In this document: positions 6,660 to 14,491 of the stretch, piece by piece
Layout: each line of letters begins with the position of its first letter
Position numbering within the stretch: the stretch's first letter is position 1
From: Opitutaceae bacterium
GTDB lineage: Bacteria; Verrucomicrobiota; Verrucomicrobiia; Opitutales; Opitutaceae
Length of the DNA stretch: 40,920 nt
Assembly: GCA_025360455.1 (NCBI GenBank)
Contig: JANYCF010000233.1
Coordinates: 1-40,920 of the forward strand
Reading direction: 5' to 3'
Position numbers and translations under genes: made by a program
The notes under the pieces: generated by a model
What the model saw: the letters and a program-made list of their open reading frames with translations, nothing else
Told to the model about the DNA's origin: nothing
The model's database searches: none

Positions 6660-7967
6660 TTAGGCTTTCAGGAAACTGGGAATTTTTTCTCCAGCGATCA
6701 TAGTCTCGAAGCTCTCGCGGGCGTTGACCAGCTCGAAGGTGCGACCGGAAACCATCACCTCAGCGGGCATGCCGCGGGTGTTGTAGCGGCTGGCCATGGC
6801 ATAACCATAGGCACCGGCACTCATGAACGCCATGGTCTCGCCTTCGCGGGCTTCGGGCAACACGCGGTCCTTGGCGAAGCAGTCGCCGCTCTCGCAGATC
6901 GGGCCCACAATGTCGGCTTTGAGCGACCGGCGGCCGCGTTGGCGCGTCACCGGCACGACTTCGTGATAGGCCTCATACATGGCGGGGCGCACGAGATCGT
7001 TCATGGCGGCATCGAGCACGAGAAAGTTTTTGCCGGAACCGCGCTTGAGATATTCAACCCGGGAGAGAAGCACGCCGGCGTTGCCCACGAGATTGCGGCC
7101 GGGCTCGAGGAGAATTTTGAGTCCGAGCGGGGCGAGCAGTGGTTGCAAGGCGGCGCCATAAACTTCGGGGGTAAGCGGCTTTTTGGCTTTGCGGCGCGGG
7201 CTCCACCACGAGGCGGCACCGCTGGCGAGCGCGTCCTGATAGACGATGCCAATGCCGCCCCCGATGCTGAAATAGGTGATGCCGTAGGTGCGCTTCAGTT
7301 GCTCCACGAAGGGGAGCACTTTTTTCACTGCCTCGACAAAGGGCGCCACGGTGGTGAGCTGCGAACCGATGTGCATTTGCACGCCCTTGATTTGGAGGTG
7401 CGGATATTTGGCGGCGGCAGCGTAGGCGGCTTTGGCGAATTTGAGCGGGATGCCGAATTTATTATCGCTCTTGCCCGTGGTGATCTTGGCGTGGGTCTTG
7501 GCGTCGACATCCGGATTGATGCGGATGGCGATGGGTGCCTTGCAGCCCAGTTGGCCCGCGATGCGGTTGATGCGGGCAAGTTCGGGTTCGCTCTCGACGT
7601 GGAAACCGTAGACGCCGGTTTCGAGGGCGAACTTAATTTCGGCCTCAGTCTTGCCCACGCCGGCGAAGACGCAGGCCTGGGGGTTGCCCCCGGCGGCGAG
7701 GGCGCGTTTCAATTCACCGCTGCTGACCAAATCGAAGGCGGCGCCGAGATTCGCGAAGTGGCGCAGCACGGCGAGATTGGAGTTGGCCTTCATGGCAAAG
7801 CAAAGTTGCACGTCCAGTCCGGAGAGGCTGTTCGCCAGCCGGCGGTAATTATCGGCCATGGTGGCGGCACTGTAGACATAGGTCGGGGTGCCGTGCTGGC
7901 GGGCGATCTCCTCTAGGGAGACCTCCTCACAGTGGAGAATGGAGTCTTGGTAGCTGAAGTGATGCAT
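6660..7967 (-). CDS. lysA: diaminopimelate decarboxylase
   Basis: LysA removes CO2 from meso-diaminopimelate to give L-lysine and is PLP dependent. From ATG 7967 (MHHFSYQDS) the protein has 435 residues. The PLP-binding lysine is Lys60 in CFAMKANSN, followed by FDLVSSGEL, HIGSQ, SIGGGIG, EPGRNLVGNAG and the C-terminal CESGDCFAKDR and SAGAYGYAMAS motifs of fold-III decarboxylases. A longer frame back to 8078 is open, but its extra N-terminus is unlike the family. It is the first gene of a lysA-gpsA pair. A basic insertion (SPRRKAKKP, roughly residues 248-256) lies between GGGIG and EPGR. Confidence 0.96.
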   Translation of the reverse strand: MHHFSYQDSILHCEEVSLEEIARQHGTPTYVYSAATMADNYRRLANSLSGLDVQLCFAMKANSNLAVLRHFANLGAAFDLVSSGELKRALAAGGNPQACVFAGVGKTEAEIKFALETGVYGFHVESEPELARINRIAGQLGCKAPIAIRINPDVDAKTHAKITTGKSDNKFGIPLKFAKAAYAAAAKYPHLQIKGVQMHIGSQLTTVAPFVEAVKKVLPFVEQLKRTYGITYFSIGGGIGIVYQDALASGAASWWSPRRKAKKPLTPEVYGAALQPLLAPLGLKILLEPGRNLVGNAGVLLSRVEYLKRGSGKNFLVLDAAMNDLVRPAMYEAYHEVVPVTRQRGRRSLKADIVGPICESGDCFAKDRVLPEAREGETMAFMSAGAYGYAMASRYNTRGMPAEVMVSGRTFELVNARESFETMIAGEKIPSFLKA

Positions 7968-8045
7968 GGGTAAACGGGCGGTGAAACGGGGACCAAAACC
8001 GACAAAGCCCTTGAACGGAAGCGAGAATTTCCGATTAACACATGC

Positions 8046-8309
8046 ATGCGTCGCCCCCTTGCCAGATTGCTCGGTCACTTACCCACTACCAGCCCCTTTC
8101 GGCTGGATCGAAATCTTAGGGTTAGCGGGGTCAAAGAGGCGCAATTCGTCAGTTATCTGGAGTCGAGTGGCTATCGCACCCATCATGTGGATCGGTATGA
8201 ACAGGGAATGCGTCGGCGCCGGATGGCCAAGGCAGTTCTTTTCTGGATAACCGCCATCGCGGCGGCTTGGGTGGTGATTGAGAGTGCCAAGGCTTTGGTA
8301 ATTTATTGA
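8046..8309 (+). CDS. small single-helix membrane protein, start uncertain
   Basis: The frame 8046-8309 (87 residues) ends in a likely membrane helix (MAKAVLFWITAIAAAWVVIES) preceded by a basic stretch (GMRRRR), an inside-positive arrangement. The preceding FVSYLESSGYRTHHVDRY also looks coding, while the first 30 residues do not. An internal ATG at 8208 would give only 33 residues. The frame occupies the otherwise gene-free region between lysA and the DUF4203 gene (7968-8369). No function can be named. Confidence 0.42.
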   Translation: MRRPLARLLGHLPTTSPFRLDRNLRVSGVKEAQFVSYLESSGYRTHHVDRYEQGMRRRRMAKAVLFWITAIAAAWVVIESAKALVIY

Positions 8310-8369
8310 AGAGGCGCAGGGGGCATTAAAATTCTTGGCCAATGGGGTCGCGCGGGCTAGTCATGCGCG

Positions 8370-9008
8370 GTGCATTTTGATCCTGAACTCTATCCTTGGC
8401 TGTCGGCCGGCCTGATTGCTTGGGGACTGCTCGATTGTTTTATGGGCTATCGGGTGTTCAAGGTGACGATTACGATTATGGGCGCGGTGATCGGGGCGTA
8501 TTTTGGCCAGAGCGTGGCGGCGCATTTTTCTCTGGGCGTGGCCGGACAGATGGGAGTTTTGGCAGCGGGGGCTTTGCTGGGCGGGGGCTTGGCTTTTATG
8601 CTCTACCTCGCGGCGGTATTTGTCACCGGTCTGCTCTTTGGGCTCACGCTTGGGCTGCTGCTCTTTGCCAACTTCACTCCCGCAGTCGCCTTGGTGGCCG
8701 GGTGCGGGCTGGGATTAATCGGAGGATTCATCGCCTTGAAGCTGCAGAAAATCCTGTTGATTTTGTCGACGTCGCTGGTGGGTTCGTTTCGCGCGTTACT
8801 GGCCCTGATGTTCTTCACGCAACGGATCGATTGGGCTTATTATTTGATCCAGCAACCCCGGCAAATTCCCGCGCTGATCGATAATAATGCCTGGTTACTG
8901 CCCGCTACGTTTACTTTGGCGGTCGTGGGTGCTTTGGCCCAATTCGGCTTTGACGGGAAGGACTCCGCGAAAAAAGAACGTTCGGGTGAAGGGAAAAAGA
9001 GTAAGTAG
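8370..9008 (+). CDS. DUF4203-like multi-pass membrane protein
   Basis: A 212-residue polytopic protein with about seven hydrophobic segments: an N-terminal LSAGLIAWGLLDCFMGYRVF, a glycine-rich pair (GAVIGAYFGQ and GVLAAGALLGGGLAF), then VTGLLFGLTLGLLLF, VALVAGCGLGLIGGFIALKLQK and a final helix before a charged tail rich in Lys and Glu. The pattern FxGYRxFKxxxxxxGxxxG with repeated Gly-rich helices fits the DUF4203/TMEM198-like group, whose biochemical role is unknown. Translation appears to start at GTG 8370, since the nearby ATG at 8363 is in another frame. The following lipoprotein begins 44 bp downstream and may share the transcript. Confidence 0.68.
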   Translation: MHFDPELYPWLSAGLIAWGLLDCFMGYRVFKVTITIMGAVIGAYFGQSVAAHFSLGVAGQMGVLAAGALLGGGLAFMLYLAAVFVTGLLFGLTLGLLLFANFTPAVALVAGCGLGLIGGFIALKLQKILLILSTSLVGSFRALLALMFFTQRIDWAYYLIQQPRQIPALIDNNAWLLPATFTLAVVGALAQFGFDGKDSAKKERSGEGKKSK

Positions 9009-9052
9009 CCTTGCCGAATGATCCGGCAATCGCATTGTGCGTCTACCCACCC

Positions 9053-9481
9053 ATGAAGAAATTGTTTCTACCCCTGTTGCTCGCTCTCGGAGTCATCACG
9101 CTTTTCAACGGCTGTTCCTCAGGCATGGACCGGATTGGTTTGCAGGTGCAGCTGGCTAAATTGGAAAGGAAAGCGGATGGGACAATTCTTGCTTCGCTGC
9201 TTTTCAGCAATCCCAGCGTGGGTGCTTTCAACGTCGTGTCCTCCACCCATATACTCGTGGTCAATGGGCACCCCGTCGGAGTATTGGATGTCGGGGTGCC
9301 ACTGGGCCTGCCGGCACAGACAACGGCCTTGGCTACGGCGACACTGAAGCGCACGGCCGGTGCCGGGGAGATTTCTGGTACCGTCTCCTATCAACTCACC
9401 TCGACCCTGCTGATGAGTATTTATGATGATAAAACTGAGCGCTATAAAACCAGTTCGGCGGGGACTGTCGTGGTTCAATAA
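9053..9481 (+). CDS. LEA14-like (WHy domain) lipoprotein
   Basis: From ATG 9053 the protein has 142 residues with a lipoprotein signal ending LFNGC (Cys21). The mature part has the immunoglobulin-like strand pattern of LEA type 2/WHy proteins: MDRIGLQVQLAKLERKADGTI, then LLFSNPSVGAFNVVSSTHILVVNG with the family's conserved Asn-Pro, then GVPLGLPAQTTA and alternating hydrophobics to the end. Bacterial homologues are usually lipoproteins linked to envelope or desiccation tolerance; no role can be proved here. In-frame residues upstream of 9053 lack a signal-like character. Confidence 0.72.
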   Translation: MKKLFLPLLLALGVITLFNGCSSGMDRIGLQVQLAKLERKADGTILASLLFSNPSVGAFNVVSSTHILVVNGHPVGVLDVGVPLGLPAQTTALATATLKRTAGAGEISGTVSYQLTSTLLMSIYDDKTERYKTSSAGTVVVQ

Positions 9482-9574
9482 AACTTTGCGGCCCGAGTTG
9501 CTTTCGTCGCCCCGGCGGATTGAGCGGCGTTCAGATCACAATTCGGGCCACAGTTGAATTTCGTTGGAGCGGGT

Positions 9575-9817
9575 TTAAGCGGCGCGTTGTAGTGTCGGCC
9601 GCATGGCGCATGAGACGGTCTTGCGCGCCGGCAAGAAGACAGGACGGCTCCTGGTCAAGGCCCGCGGTTGAGTGCGGTATTGTGCCATCGTCCAGGCGAC
9701 GAGCCCGGCAGAGAAGGCGATGGCGACGAAGGTGGCGGCGTCGATCAGGCGACCACTGGCGATAATGGCGGATCCAATAAGGACGGTGGTGAAGAGGGAG
9801 ACTAAGGATGTTTTCAT
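9575..9817 (-). CDS. small membrane protein, paralogue of its neighbour
   Basis: An 80-residue protein from ATG 9817: MKTSLVSLF, a hydrophobic segment (TTVLIGSAIIASG), a second one (AATFVAIAFSAGLVAWTMAQY), then a basic tail with T-R-S/A-R-P and PxRK. It aligns along most of its length with the product of 9895-10131: MK(T)SL at the start, a shared GLxAWTxxQY at the end of helix 2, and LTR(S/A)RPxxLP in the tail. No function is known to me. No Shine-Dalgarno sequence is visible upstream. Confidence 0.55.
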   Translation of the reverse strand: MKTSLVSLFTTVLIGSAIIASGRLIDAATFVAIAFSAGLVAWTMAQYRTQPRALTRSRPVFLPARKTVSCAMRPTLQRAA

Positions 9818-9894
9818 GGTTGGAGGCTTGTTTATGGGAAGAACCCAACGTTGCGCGAAAAGTTGCAGCATTTTTTACGGCGCAAAATATGGCC

Positions 9895-10131
9895 TCACGC
9901 CGCGAGCCTTCGCGGCGGTGCCTGGCGAGCAGCGCGCACCGGAAGTCGGAGCGGACGCGCCCGAGTAAGCGGAAAATATTTCCGCTCGTACTGCCGGTTG
10001 GTCCACGCGATGAGGCCGGCCGCGAATACACAGGCCAAGATGAGGGCAATGTCGGGACTTTGGCCGTTGGTGAAATGCGCGCAGATCAGAAGAGTGGCGA
10101 GTGCGAGGGAAAATGTGATGAGTGATTTCAT
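9895..10131 (-). CDS. small membrane protein, paralogue of its neighbour
   Basis: A 78-residue protein from ATG 10131: MKSLITFSLALATLLIC, then SPDIALILACVFAAGLIAWTNRQY, then a basic tail PLTRARPLRLPVRAARQ. It is the upstream member of a tandem pair with 9575-9817, about 80 bp apart, pointing to a local duplication followed by divergence. Two hairpin-forming helices and a cationic tail suggest an inner-membrane location. The 204-bp region upstream (10132-10335) holds an imperfect inverted repeat (gtgacgaaa / tttgtcac, about 10192-10220) but no gene. Confidence 0.55.
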   Translation of the reverse strand: MKSLITFSLALATLLICAHFTNGQSPDIALILACVFAAGLIAWTNRQYERKYFPLTRARPLRLPVRAARQAPPRRLAA

Positions 10132-10335
10132 GTTCGTGTTTTGGTTGGAGCCCACAATACACCCGATTGGCCGCAATAGTTCCCGCAGCCTGTGACGAAA
10201 TAGAAAACAAAATGTTTGTCACCGGATCGTGACGGAATCGTTGCCGCAAAGTAGCGGAGCGCGCGCCGGCGGTACGAGAAAACCCGTCCGGAGGCCACGT
10301 TCCACTCAAGTCAACGGACAACAATATTGATCAGA

Positions 10336-11328
10336 TCAGAACAGAGCGTTGGCGGCGACGCCGACGGCGGTGATCGGGCCGGAGTCGCCCAAGGCGTCGA
10401 TCGCTTTATCGGCTTTTTTCACGACGCCTTGCACATCTTTATAGAGCTGATCGTCGGCGAGTAATTTGCCGAGCGTGCCTTGGCCGCTGTTTAGTTTCGT
10501 CGTGAGCTCGCGAATATTGGCGACGGTGAGCTTGAGATTATCGGCGGTGGCGGGATCGTAGAGTAACGTGCCGATGGCACCGTGGCCGCTCTTCACGTCG
10601 GTGATGATGCCCTGGGCATTGGTGACGAAGAGGCGGGTGTCGGCGGCGGCGAGTTTGATCTCGGCGACCGAGGCGAGCAATTCATCGTGGAGTTTGGGAT
10701 CGTTAACGAGTCGGCCGAGGGTGCCTTCGCTGCCGCGTAATTTTTCGGTGATGGCTTGGAGATTGGCGATGGTTTCGGTGAGTTTCGGGCCGTTGGCATC
10801 GACGAGATGATCGAGCTTGGTGAAGAGCGAAGCGGAGCCGCCTTCGCCTCCGCCCATGGCTTTGCTGACGCCGTCGGCAACTTGCTCCAGCTTGGCTCCG
10901 AGGGAACCGAGTTGGGAAATAACTTCGTTCATATCTACGGTGGCTTTGGTTTTAATCTCGGCTCCGTCCTGCAGCAAGGTGCTGGCTTTGCCGAAGCTGA
11001 CCGCGAGGTGCTGGCTGCCGAGGAGACTGGAGGTCTCAACGCTCGCGACGGCATCGGTGGGGATTTGCACCGTGGGGTCGATGGCCAGCAAGGCTTCCAC
11101 GCGTTCGCGGCCGAGGCGGGTGGTGCTGACCGTGCCGATTTTTACGCCGGCCATCTGGACTTCGTCGCCGGTTTTCAGGCCTTTGAGATTCCCGAAGGGG
11201 GCGACCAAGGTGTAGCCCTTTTTCTTGAAGATTTGGCCGCCACTGAGCGACTCAAAGGTGATCCAGGCAAGCGCGAGACCGAGGATAAAAAACAGTCCGA
11301 CGCGAATGGTGTTGTTACGATTATTCAT
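10336..11328 (-). CDS. mlaD: MlaD-type MCE-domain substrate-binding protein
   Basis: From ATG 11328 the protein has 330 residues. It starts MNNRNNTIRVGLFFILGLALAW, a single N-terminal anchor helix, followed by the MCE domain (about 35-115: GYTLVAPFGNLKGLKTGDEVQMAGVKIG and onward), which forms rings that shuttle phospholipids between membranes. The C-terminal half is helical and contains three copies of a G-[TA]-[LI]-G-x-L-x-x-D-x-x-L motif, common in long MCE proteins that build a tunnel. The start overlaps the 3' end of mlaF by 8 bp. Last gene of the four-gene operon 14284-10336. Confidence 0.9.
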   Translation of the reverse strand: MNNRNNTIRVGLFFILGLALAWITFESLSGGQIFKKKGYTLVAPFGNLKGLKTGDEVQMAGVKIGTVSTTRLGRERVEALLAIDPTVQIPTDAVASVETSSLLGSQHLAVSFGKASTLLQDGAEIKTKATVDMNEVISQLGSLGAKLEQVADGVSKAMGGGEGGSASLFTKLDHLVDANGPKLTETIANLQAITEKLRGSEGTLGRLVNDPKLHDELLASVAEIKLAAADTRLFVTNAQGIITDVKSGHGAIGTLLYDPATADNLKLTVANIRELTTKLNSGQGTLGKLLADDQLYKDVQGVVKKADKAIDALGDSGPITAVGVAANALF

Positions 11329-12121
11329 GGGTGGGCTCCAGTTGTTTAAAACGGGGATGCTTGAGATTGATGATGGGATTGAAGAAATTAATGATGGCGG
11401 GATCTGTTGGGGGCATGAAATCGGCGGGCTGGCCGATCGCACGGATACGACCGTCCATGATGACGGCGATACGGTCCGCGATGTTGAGCGCCAGAGTGCG
11501 GTCGTGGGTGACAACGATGCTGGTGACGGCGGTTTGCTCCCGGAGGGTGGCGATGATTTCGCAGATGGTGGCGCTCATCACCGGGTCGAGTTCGGAGGTG
11601 GGCTCATCGTAGAGGTAGAGCTGGGGTTCCATCACGAGGGAGCGGGCAATGGCGACGCGTTTTTTCATGCCGCCGGAAAGTTCCGAAGGGAATTTTTTGT
11701 GGGCGTTCTCGAGAGAGAGAATGGTGAGGGCGTGCATGACGCGCTCGCGGATGCCCGTTTCATTGTAGAGGCGATGCTCGCGGAGATAGAGGGCGAGATT
11801 ATCGTAGACGGAGAGAGAGTTGAAAAGCGCACCGGCCTGGAAAACGAGGGCGAGGCGGATTTTCGCACGGGTGGCGGGATCGGCGGCGTCGAACTGGCCG
11901 AGGCGGACTTCGCCGCTGGTGGCTTGTTCGAGCCCGGCGATGTGTTTGAGGAGAACGCTTTTTCCCGAACCGCTGGGGCCCATGAGGACAAAAGTTTCGC
12001 CGGGTTTGACCTCGAAGCTGATGTCTTGCAGCACGGTGCTGGAGCCAAACTTTTTTGTCAGGCGAGAGACGGTGACGCCGACAGTTTTGTCCGCTACCGG
12101 AGAGGGGGAAGGTGTGCTCAT
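11321..12121 (-). CDS. mlaF: MlaF-type ABC transporter ATPase
   Basis: A 266-residue ATPase with Walker A GPSGSGKS, Q-loop VFQAGALFNSLSV, ABC signature LSGGMKKRVAIAR (the GGM variant typical of MlaF/Mkl), Walker B LYLYDEPTSELDP and the H-loop VVTHD. It drives lipid transport through MlaE with MlaD. The GGMKKR signature and the position between mlaE (7-bp gap) and mlaD (8-bp overlap) make the assignment firm. The C-terminal extension FFNPIINLKHPRFKQLEPTHE could contact its partner across the dimer, as MlaF tails do in Escherichia coli. No MlaB-like STAS gene is present. Confidence 0.95.
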   Translation of the reverse strand: MSTPSPSPVADKTVGVTVSRLTKKFGSSTVLQDISFEVKPGETFVLMGPSGSGKSVLLKHIAGLEQATSGEVRLGQFDAADPATRAKIRLALVFQAGALFNSLSVYDNLALYLREHRLYNETGIRERVMHALTILSLENAHKKFPSELSGGMKKRVAIARSLVMEPQLYLYDEPTSELDPVMSATICEIIATLREQTAVTSIVVTHDRTLALNIADRIAVIMDGRIRAIGQPADFMPPTDPAIINFFNPIINLKHPRFKQLEPTHE

Positions 12122-12128
12122 GGCGTGA

Positions 12129-12881
12129 TTAGATCAGAGCTTTGGTCACGAAGTAATCGAGGACCAGAATAAGAATGAGGGAGGTGACGACGGCTTTGGT
12201 GACGGAGGCGCCGATCTCGCGCGGACCGCCACGGGTGTTCAGGCCGATGTAGCAGCAGACGAGTACAATGACGAAGCCGAAGAATTCAGCTTTGAGGAGT
12301 CCGTCGGTGATATCCTTCCAATCCATGTAGCGTTTCAAGGCGGCGAAGTAGGTTTCGCTGTCGATCGAGATGAAGTGCGTGTATTGGCAAATGAGGGCGC
12401 CGCCATACCAGCCGCAGATGATGCCGATGAGGGTGAGGACGGGCATCATCACGAAAATGGCGGCGAGGCGGGGCAGCACCAGGATGCGCTCGGGAGGGAT
12501 GTTCATGGTGATGAGCGCATCGACTTCCTGGTAAACTTTCATGGAGGCGAGTTCGGCGGTGATAGCGGAGCCGACGCGACCCGCAATGAGGATGGCGACC
12601 ATGACGGGGCCGAGTTCACGGGAGACGGAGAGGCCGACCAGGGAGCCGATGAACTGTTTGGCGCCGAAGTTTTCCATGCTGTAACCGCTTTGGAGGGCGA
12701 GCACGCTCCCGATGAAAAAGGTGAGAATGGTGACGATCGGCAGCGAGTTGTAGCCGATGAGATAACATTGTTCGATGAACCGCGGAAATTGGTAGCGGAG
12801 CGTGGGGGCGTAGCCGAGGGAGCGCAGGAGCAGCAGCACGACGCCGCCGATGTGCTCAAAAACTGCAGTGAGTGGTTTCAT
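12129..12881 (-). CDS. mlaE: MlaE-type ABC transporter permease
   Basis: A 250-residue integral membrane protein of the MlaE/YrbE family: an amphipathic N-terminus (VFEHIGGVVLLLLRSLGY), the PRFIEQCYLIGYNSLPIVTILTFFIG segment, SRELGPVMVAILIAGRVGSAITAELASM (the most conserved motif of the family), then MPVLTLIGIICGWYGGAL and a terminal pair of helices. Two copies with two MlaF and a ring of MlaD would form the inner-membrane lipid transporter. Its ATG overlaps the TGA of the preceding WPL-repeat gene (ATGA, 12881-12878), so translation is probably coupled. Confidence 0.95.
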   Translation of the reverse strand: MKPLTAVFEHIGGVVLLLLRSLGYAPTLRYQFPRFIEQCYLIGYNSLPIVTILTFFIGSVLALQSGYSMENFGAKQFIGSLVGLSVSRELGPVMVAILIAGRVGSAITAELASMKVYQEVDALITMNIPPERILVLPRLAAIFVMMPVLTLIGIICGWYGGALICQYTHFISIDSETYFAALKRYMDWKDITDGLLKAEFFGFVIVLVCCYIGLNTRGGPREIGASVTKAVVTSLILILVLDYFVTKALI

Positions 12882-14284
12882 GGTGTGGAAGGCACGGGAG
12901 CCGGTTTAGCAGATTGGGTGCGGGAAGCGAAGAAGAAGAACTTGCCGCGCGGAGCCTCTGCATCGCGACGCCAGCCGAGGGGGCCGAAGTGAAATTCTTT
13001 TTCCGCAGGAGAGTTTTTCCAGCTGAGGAGGTTCCAGAGCAAGGAGTGGCGGGTATCACCCGGGGCGCGTTGGTCGAAACGATAGACGGCGAAAAGGGGA
13101 GTGTAGAGTTGGCGAATGGGATCGTTATGCGGGAAGAAAATTTCCAGCGGGCTGAGCAGCTGGGTCTGGCGGAGGCCGGCGCCGTTGTCCCACACGGAGA
13201 GCAGTGGCCAGAGATGGCGTTTGTAGGCGGGTGCGGCCGCAGGATTGGTCAGGCTGCGCTGTTCCATCGAGGAGTAGAGGAAGAAGAGCAGGGAGTTTTT
13301 TTCCTGAGCGAGGCCATCGGCGGACCAACGATCTTGGCGGAAAAGCGGCCAGAGCAACCAAGTCTTATCGTGGCCTTTGATGTTGGAGTGGGTGTAGAGA
13401 GGCGCGAAGCGATTGACATAGTGATTTTCGCCCCGGCCTTGGACAAGGAGGGGCCAAAGGTAGCGGGTCTCGTCGTATTTCGCCGGTGCAGTGCGATGGG
13501 TGTAGCCGAAGAATGGCCATACGTAGGTTTCGCTTTGATAACCCGGACCGCTGTCGCGCGCGTAGAAGGGGAGCACGCCGAGTTTCACGTCGGGCTCTGG
13601 TTCGGAGAGATTTTTCTCCTGTTTATAGATGAGCGGCCAGAGATAAAACTGATTGTGGTAGTCGCCTGGGTGTTCGCGTGAACCGAAGAGAGGCCAGAAT
13701 TCGAAACCGTGGTGGCCGGCACCTTGGATCACGCGGATTAAGGGCCAGGGCGCGGAGGTAATCTGCATTCCACTCTTGTCGGTGTTGAAATACAGCGGAA
13801 ATAAACCCCAGGTGAGGCGATCTTTGCCGAAACGATTCTTGATGGTGCCGGCGAGGGGGAACAGGGCGTGATAGCTGGTGGCGGGGTCACCGGTCTCGCG
13901 GGAAAAATAGAACGGCCACACATCGAAGCGCTGGGTGGATTCGCCGGTCGAAGCCGTGTCGCGGCTATGGTTGATGAGCTGGAAAAAGGTGAAAGAGGTG
14001 CTCGCGCCATCACGCTGCCAGGAGAAGAAGGGATAGAGAAAATGTGTCGTTGTCTTGTCTCCTGCGGTGAGGCGGTACCATAACGGTCGGAAAATCTGCT
14101 GCGTGCTGCCATCTGGGTTGATCTGGCCGGTGTAGAGTGGGCCGAGGATTTGCCGAGCAGTGATTTGTCCCGTAACCGGATCTTCCTGGCCGATCCAAAA
14201 GGGCCACGCGCTGCGCTCCGTCGCGCTAGCCGAAGAGGCTAGCGCGACAGTGAAGAGCAGCCAGAGAGAGAATCGGAAACTCAT
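12878..14284 (-). CDS. uncharacterised secreted protein with about 15 WPL/WPF repeats, coupled to mlaE
   Basis: I do not know a named family for this 468-residue protein. It has a signal peptide (MSFRFSLWLLFTVALASSASA) and then a long chain of similar units in which an aromatic strand ends in W-P-[LF] or close variants: SAWPFW, FRPLW, LYPFF, VWPFYF, LFPLAG, LFPLYF, PWPLIR, FWPLFG, LWPLIY, VLPFYA, VWPFFG, LWPLLV, FAPLYT, LWPLFR, LWPLLS, LSPLEI, YTPLFA. The spacing is roughly 18-35 residues with polar turns. This argues for a repetitive beta structure (barrel, propeller or beta sheet array) in the periplasm or outer membrane. It is the first gene of the operon with mlaE, mlaF and mlaD and overlaps mlaE by 4 bp, so a role in the same lipid route is a reasonable inference. 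Confidence 0.8.
   Translation of the reverse strand: MSFRFSLWLLFTVALASSASATERSAWPFWIGQEDPVTGQITARQILGPLYTGQINPDGSTQQIFRPLWYRLTAGDKTTTHFLYPFFSWQRDGASTSFTFFQLINHSRDTASTGESTQRFDVWPFYFSRETGDPATSYHALFPLAGTIKNRFGKDRLTWGLFPLYFNTDKSGMQITSAPWPLIRVIQGAGHHGFEFWPLFGSREHPGDYHNQFYLWPLIYKQEKNLSEPEPDVKLGVLPFYARDSGPGYQSETYVWPFFGYTHRTAPAKYDETRYLWPLLVQGRGENHYVNRFAPLYTHSNIKGHDKTWLLWPLFRQDRWSADGLAQEKNSLLFFLYSSMEQRSLTNPAAAPAYKRHLWPLLSVWDNGAGLRQTQLLSPLEIFFPHNDPIRQLYTPLFAVYRFDQRAPGDTRHSLLWNLLSWKNSPAEKEFHFGPLGWRRDAEAPRGKFFFFASRTQSAKPAPVPSTP
14220..14248. repeat. perfect 12-bp-arm palindrome inside the signal-peptide codons
   Basis: GTCGCGCTAGCC (14220-14231), a five-base loop (gaaga) and GGCTAGCGCGAC (14237-14248) form a perfect hairpin. 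On the minus strand it is in frame and encodes VALASSASAT, the C-region and likely cleavage site of the WPL protein's signal peptide. The mRNA would fold into this stem about 35 bases after the start codon, which could affect translation of the whole Mla operon. Confidence 0.9.
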
Positions 14285-14491
14285 GCTTGGTTCTAAGAAG
14301 TCGCAGACTTGGAGCCGGGTGAAGTCAGTTAGGTCAAGAATGACGTGTCATGCGGCGAATAATTAGGTTAGTTGGTCAGCGATGGGGTGCAAATGCTATG
14401 TTTTAACCGTCGTTAATTGAAAGTGTTCCGATAAATATGTAGACATAAGTTGCCGAGGTTTGGCGGAAGCCTCTATTTAATAACCACCACT

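Noticed and set aside
6519-7916. Plus-strand frame of 465 codons across gpsA and lysA
   Set aside because: It runs antisense to two genes with strong family signatures and has low-complexity Gly/Ala/His composition.
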